In this document: piece after piece, positions 63,581-64,000 of the stretch
Layout of the letters: each line of letters begins with the position of its first letter
How positions within the stretch are numbered: the first letter of the stretch is position 1
Assembly (NCBI RefSeq): GCF_016735615.1
Contig: NZ_JAERSF010000004.1
Coordinates: 62,001-126,000, forward strand
Source of the DNA: Flavobacterium tagetis
Lineage (GTDB): Bacteria; Bacteroidota; Bacteroidia; Flavobacteriales; Flavobacteriaceae
DNA: 64,000 nt
Direction: 5' to 3'
Position numbers and translations under genes: made by a program
The notes under the pieces: model-generated
Seen by the model: only the letters and a program-made list of their open reading frames with translations
Databases searched by the model: none
Told to the model about the DNA's origin: nothing

Positions 63581-64000
63581 AGAATTAATTGTAAACCCAC
63601 AGTTTAAATACATTTACATAACATTTTTAATAAGTGCAATTGGATTTCTAAAATCTTTTATATTATTAAATTTTTTTGATTTTGATAAGTTAGGAATAGT
63701 TGCTTTGGCTCAAACATTTACTTCAACAATAAGTTTAATGCAAATAGGAGTAGTAACAGGTGGGTATAGATTGTTTGCCTACAAAAGAGAAAGTGTTTTA
63801 AAAAAGATAAATGCTACGGTTCTGTTTTTTTTTCTTTTCCTTACTGCTTTACTTTGCACTTTAGGATGTTTTGTATGTTATTTTTTTGATATAGGTGTAA
63901 GTTTTTTATTTTGTCAGTTATTCATTTTAATTGGCATATTATCGTTATATTCTAATTGGGTTATATGTAAATTACTTGGAACTAAAAATATTAAGATTGT
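63570..64000 (+). CDS. Wzx-like polysaccharide flippase, N-terminal part
   Basis: The gene is cut by the right edge; 143 residues are visible. It opens MKIRELIVNPQFKYIYITFLISAIGFLKSFILLNFF and has at least three further hydrophobic segments (LIGVVTGG-like IGVVTGGYRLFAYKR; TVLFFFLFLTALLCTLGCFVCYFF; VSFLFCQLFILIGILSLYSNWVI). The pattern of two N-terminal helices, a Gly-rich turn and a basic loop is that of the PST/Wzx oligosaccharide flippase family, which moves lipid-linked units across the inner membrane. It overlaps the acyltransferase by 11 bases. Only the N-terminus was seen, so the family call rests on topology and context. Confidence 0.72.
   Translation, partial: MKIRELIVNPQFKYIYITFLISAIGFLKSFILLNFFDFDKLGIVALAQTFTSTISLMQIGVVTGGYRLFAYKRESVLKKINATVLFFFLFLTALLCTLGCFVCYFFDIGVSFLFCQLFILIGILSLYSNWVICKLLGTKNIKI

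Overview
The window looks like a chromosomal segment of a Flavobacterium-type Bacteroidota (F. johnsoniae-like). The DNA is AT-rich, with A-rich ribosome-binding regions and no Shine-Dalgarno GGAGG. Promoters follow the Flavobacteriia pattern TTG-N19/20-TAnnTTTG. There are SusC/SusD pairs, the Bacteroidota order rpsL-rpsG-fusA-rpsJ, and a cysteine-poor L36. The genus is inferred from gene content and order, not from an rRNA gene.

Layout. (1) 1-14058, almost all leftward: a partial DUF2490-like gene, rlmB, a four-gene SusC/SusD/lipoprotein nutrient-uptake operon (6950 to 1007), a second SusC/SusD pair (12263 to 7513) and an Omp85-family outer-membrane protein (14058 to 12352). No glycoside hydrolase, sigma/anti-sigma pair or other local regulator accompanies the Sus genes. 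(2) 14152-31722, rightward: the translation super-cluster. rpsL-rpsG-fusA-rpsJ ends at a strong terminator. A new promoter starts rplC through rpsN, an internal promoter precedes rpsH, and the cluster runs through secY, infA, rpmJ and rpoA to rplQ and a terminator. Four spots (before rpsL, rplC, rpsH and rpsD) carry hairpins that could be ribosomal-protein leaders. (3) 31801-39745: housekeeping genes carA, eno, gltA, two tandem guanidino-group hydrolases (one CtlX-like), marC (leftward), a CoA-binding protein and recR.

(4) 39817-64000, rightward: a surface-polysaccharide locus that runs off the right edge. Its first block is wza, wzc, a WbpP/TviC-like epimerase, UDP-glucose dehydrogenase and a NusG/UpxY-like antiterminator, closed by an intrinsic terminator. 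A consensus promoter then drives a compact structured leader RNA (46220-46284), followed by a long colinear operon. That operon holds a WbpO/TviB-like dehydrogenase, manC, rmlB, a long SLBB export protein, Wzz, pseB, pseC, a methyltransferase, an aldo/keto reductase, an SpsF-like cytidylyltransferase, a class-III aminotransferase, two GNATs, pseI, a capsule-type glycosyltransferase, a hexapeptide acyltransferase and the start of a Wzx-like flippase.

How it fits together: the second half encodes precursors (uronic acids, GDP-mannose, dTDP-6-deoxy sugars and a pseudaminic-acid-like nonulosonic acid), assembly and two export machineries. The most interesting points are the antiterminator gene beside a switch-like structured leader, and a pseudaminate-type pathway that shows no PseG hydrolase but carries three extra enzymes. 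All functions are read from sequence motifs and context; nothing was searched or computed.
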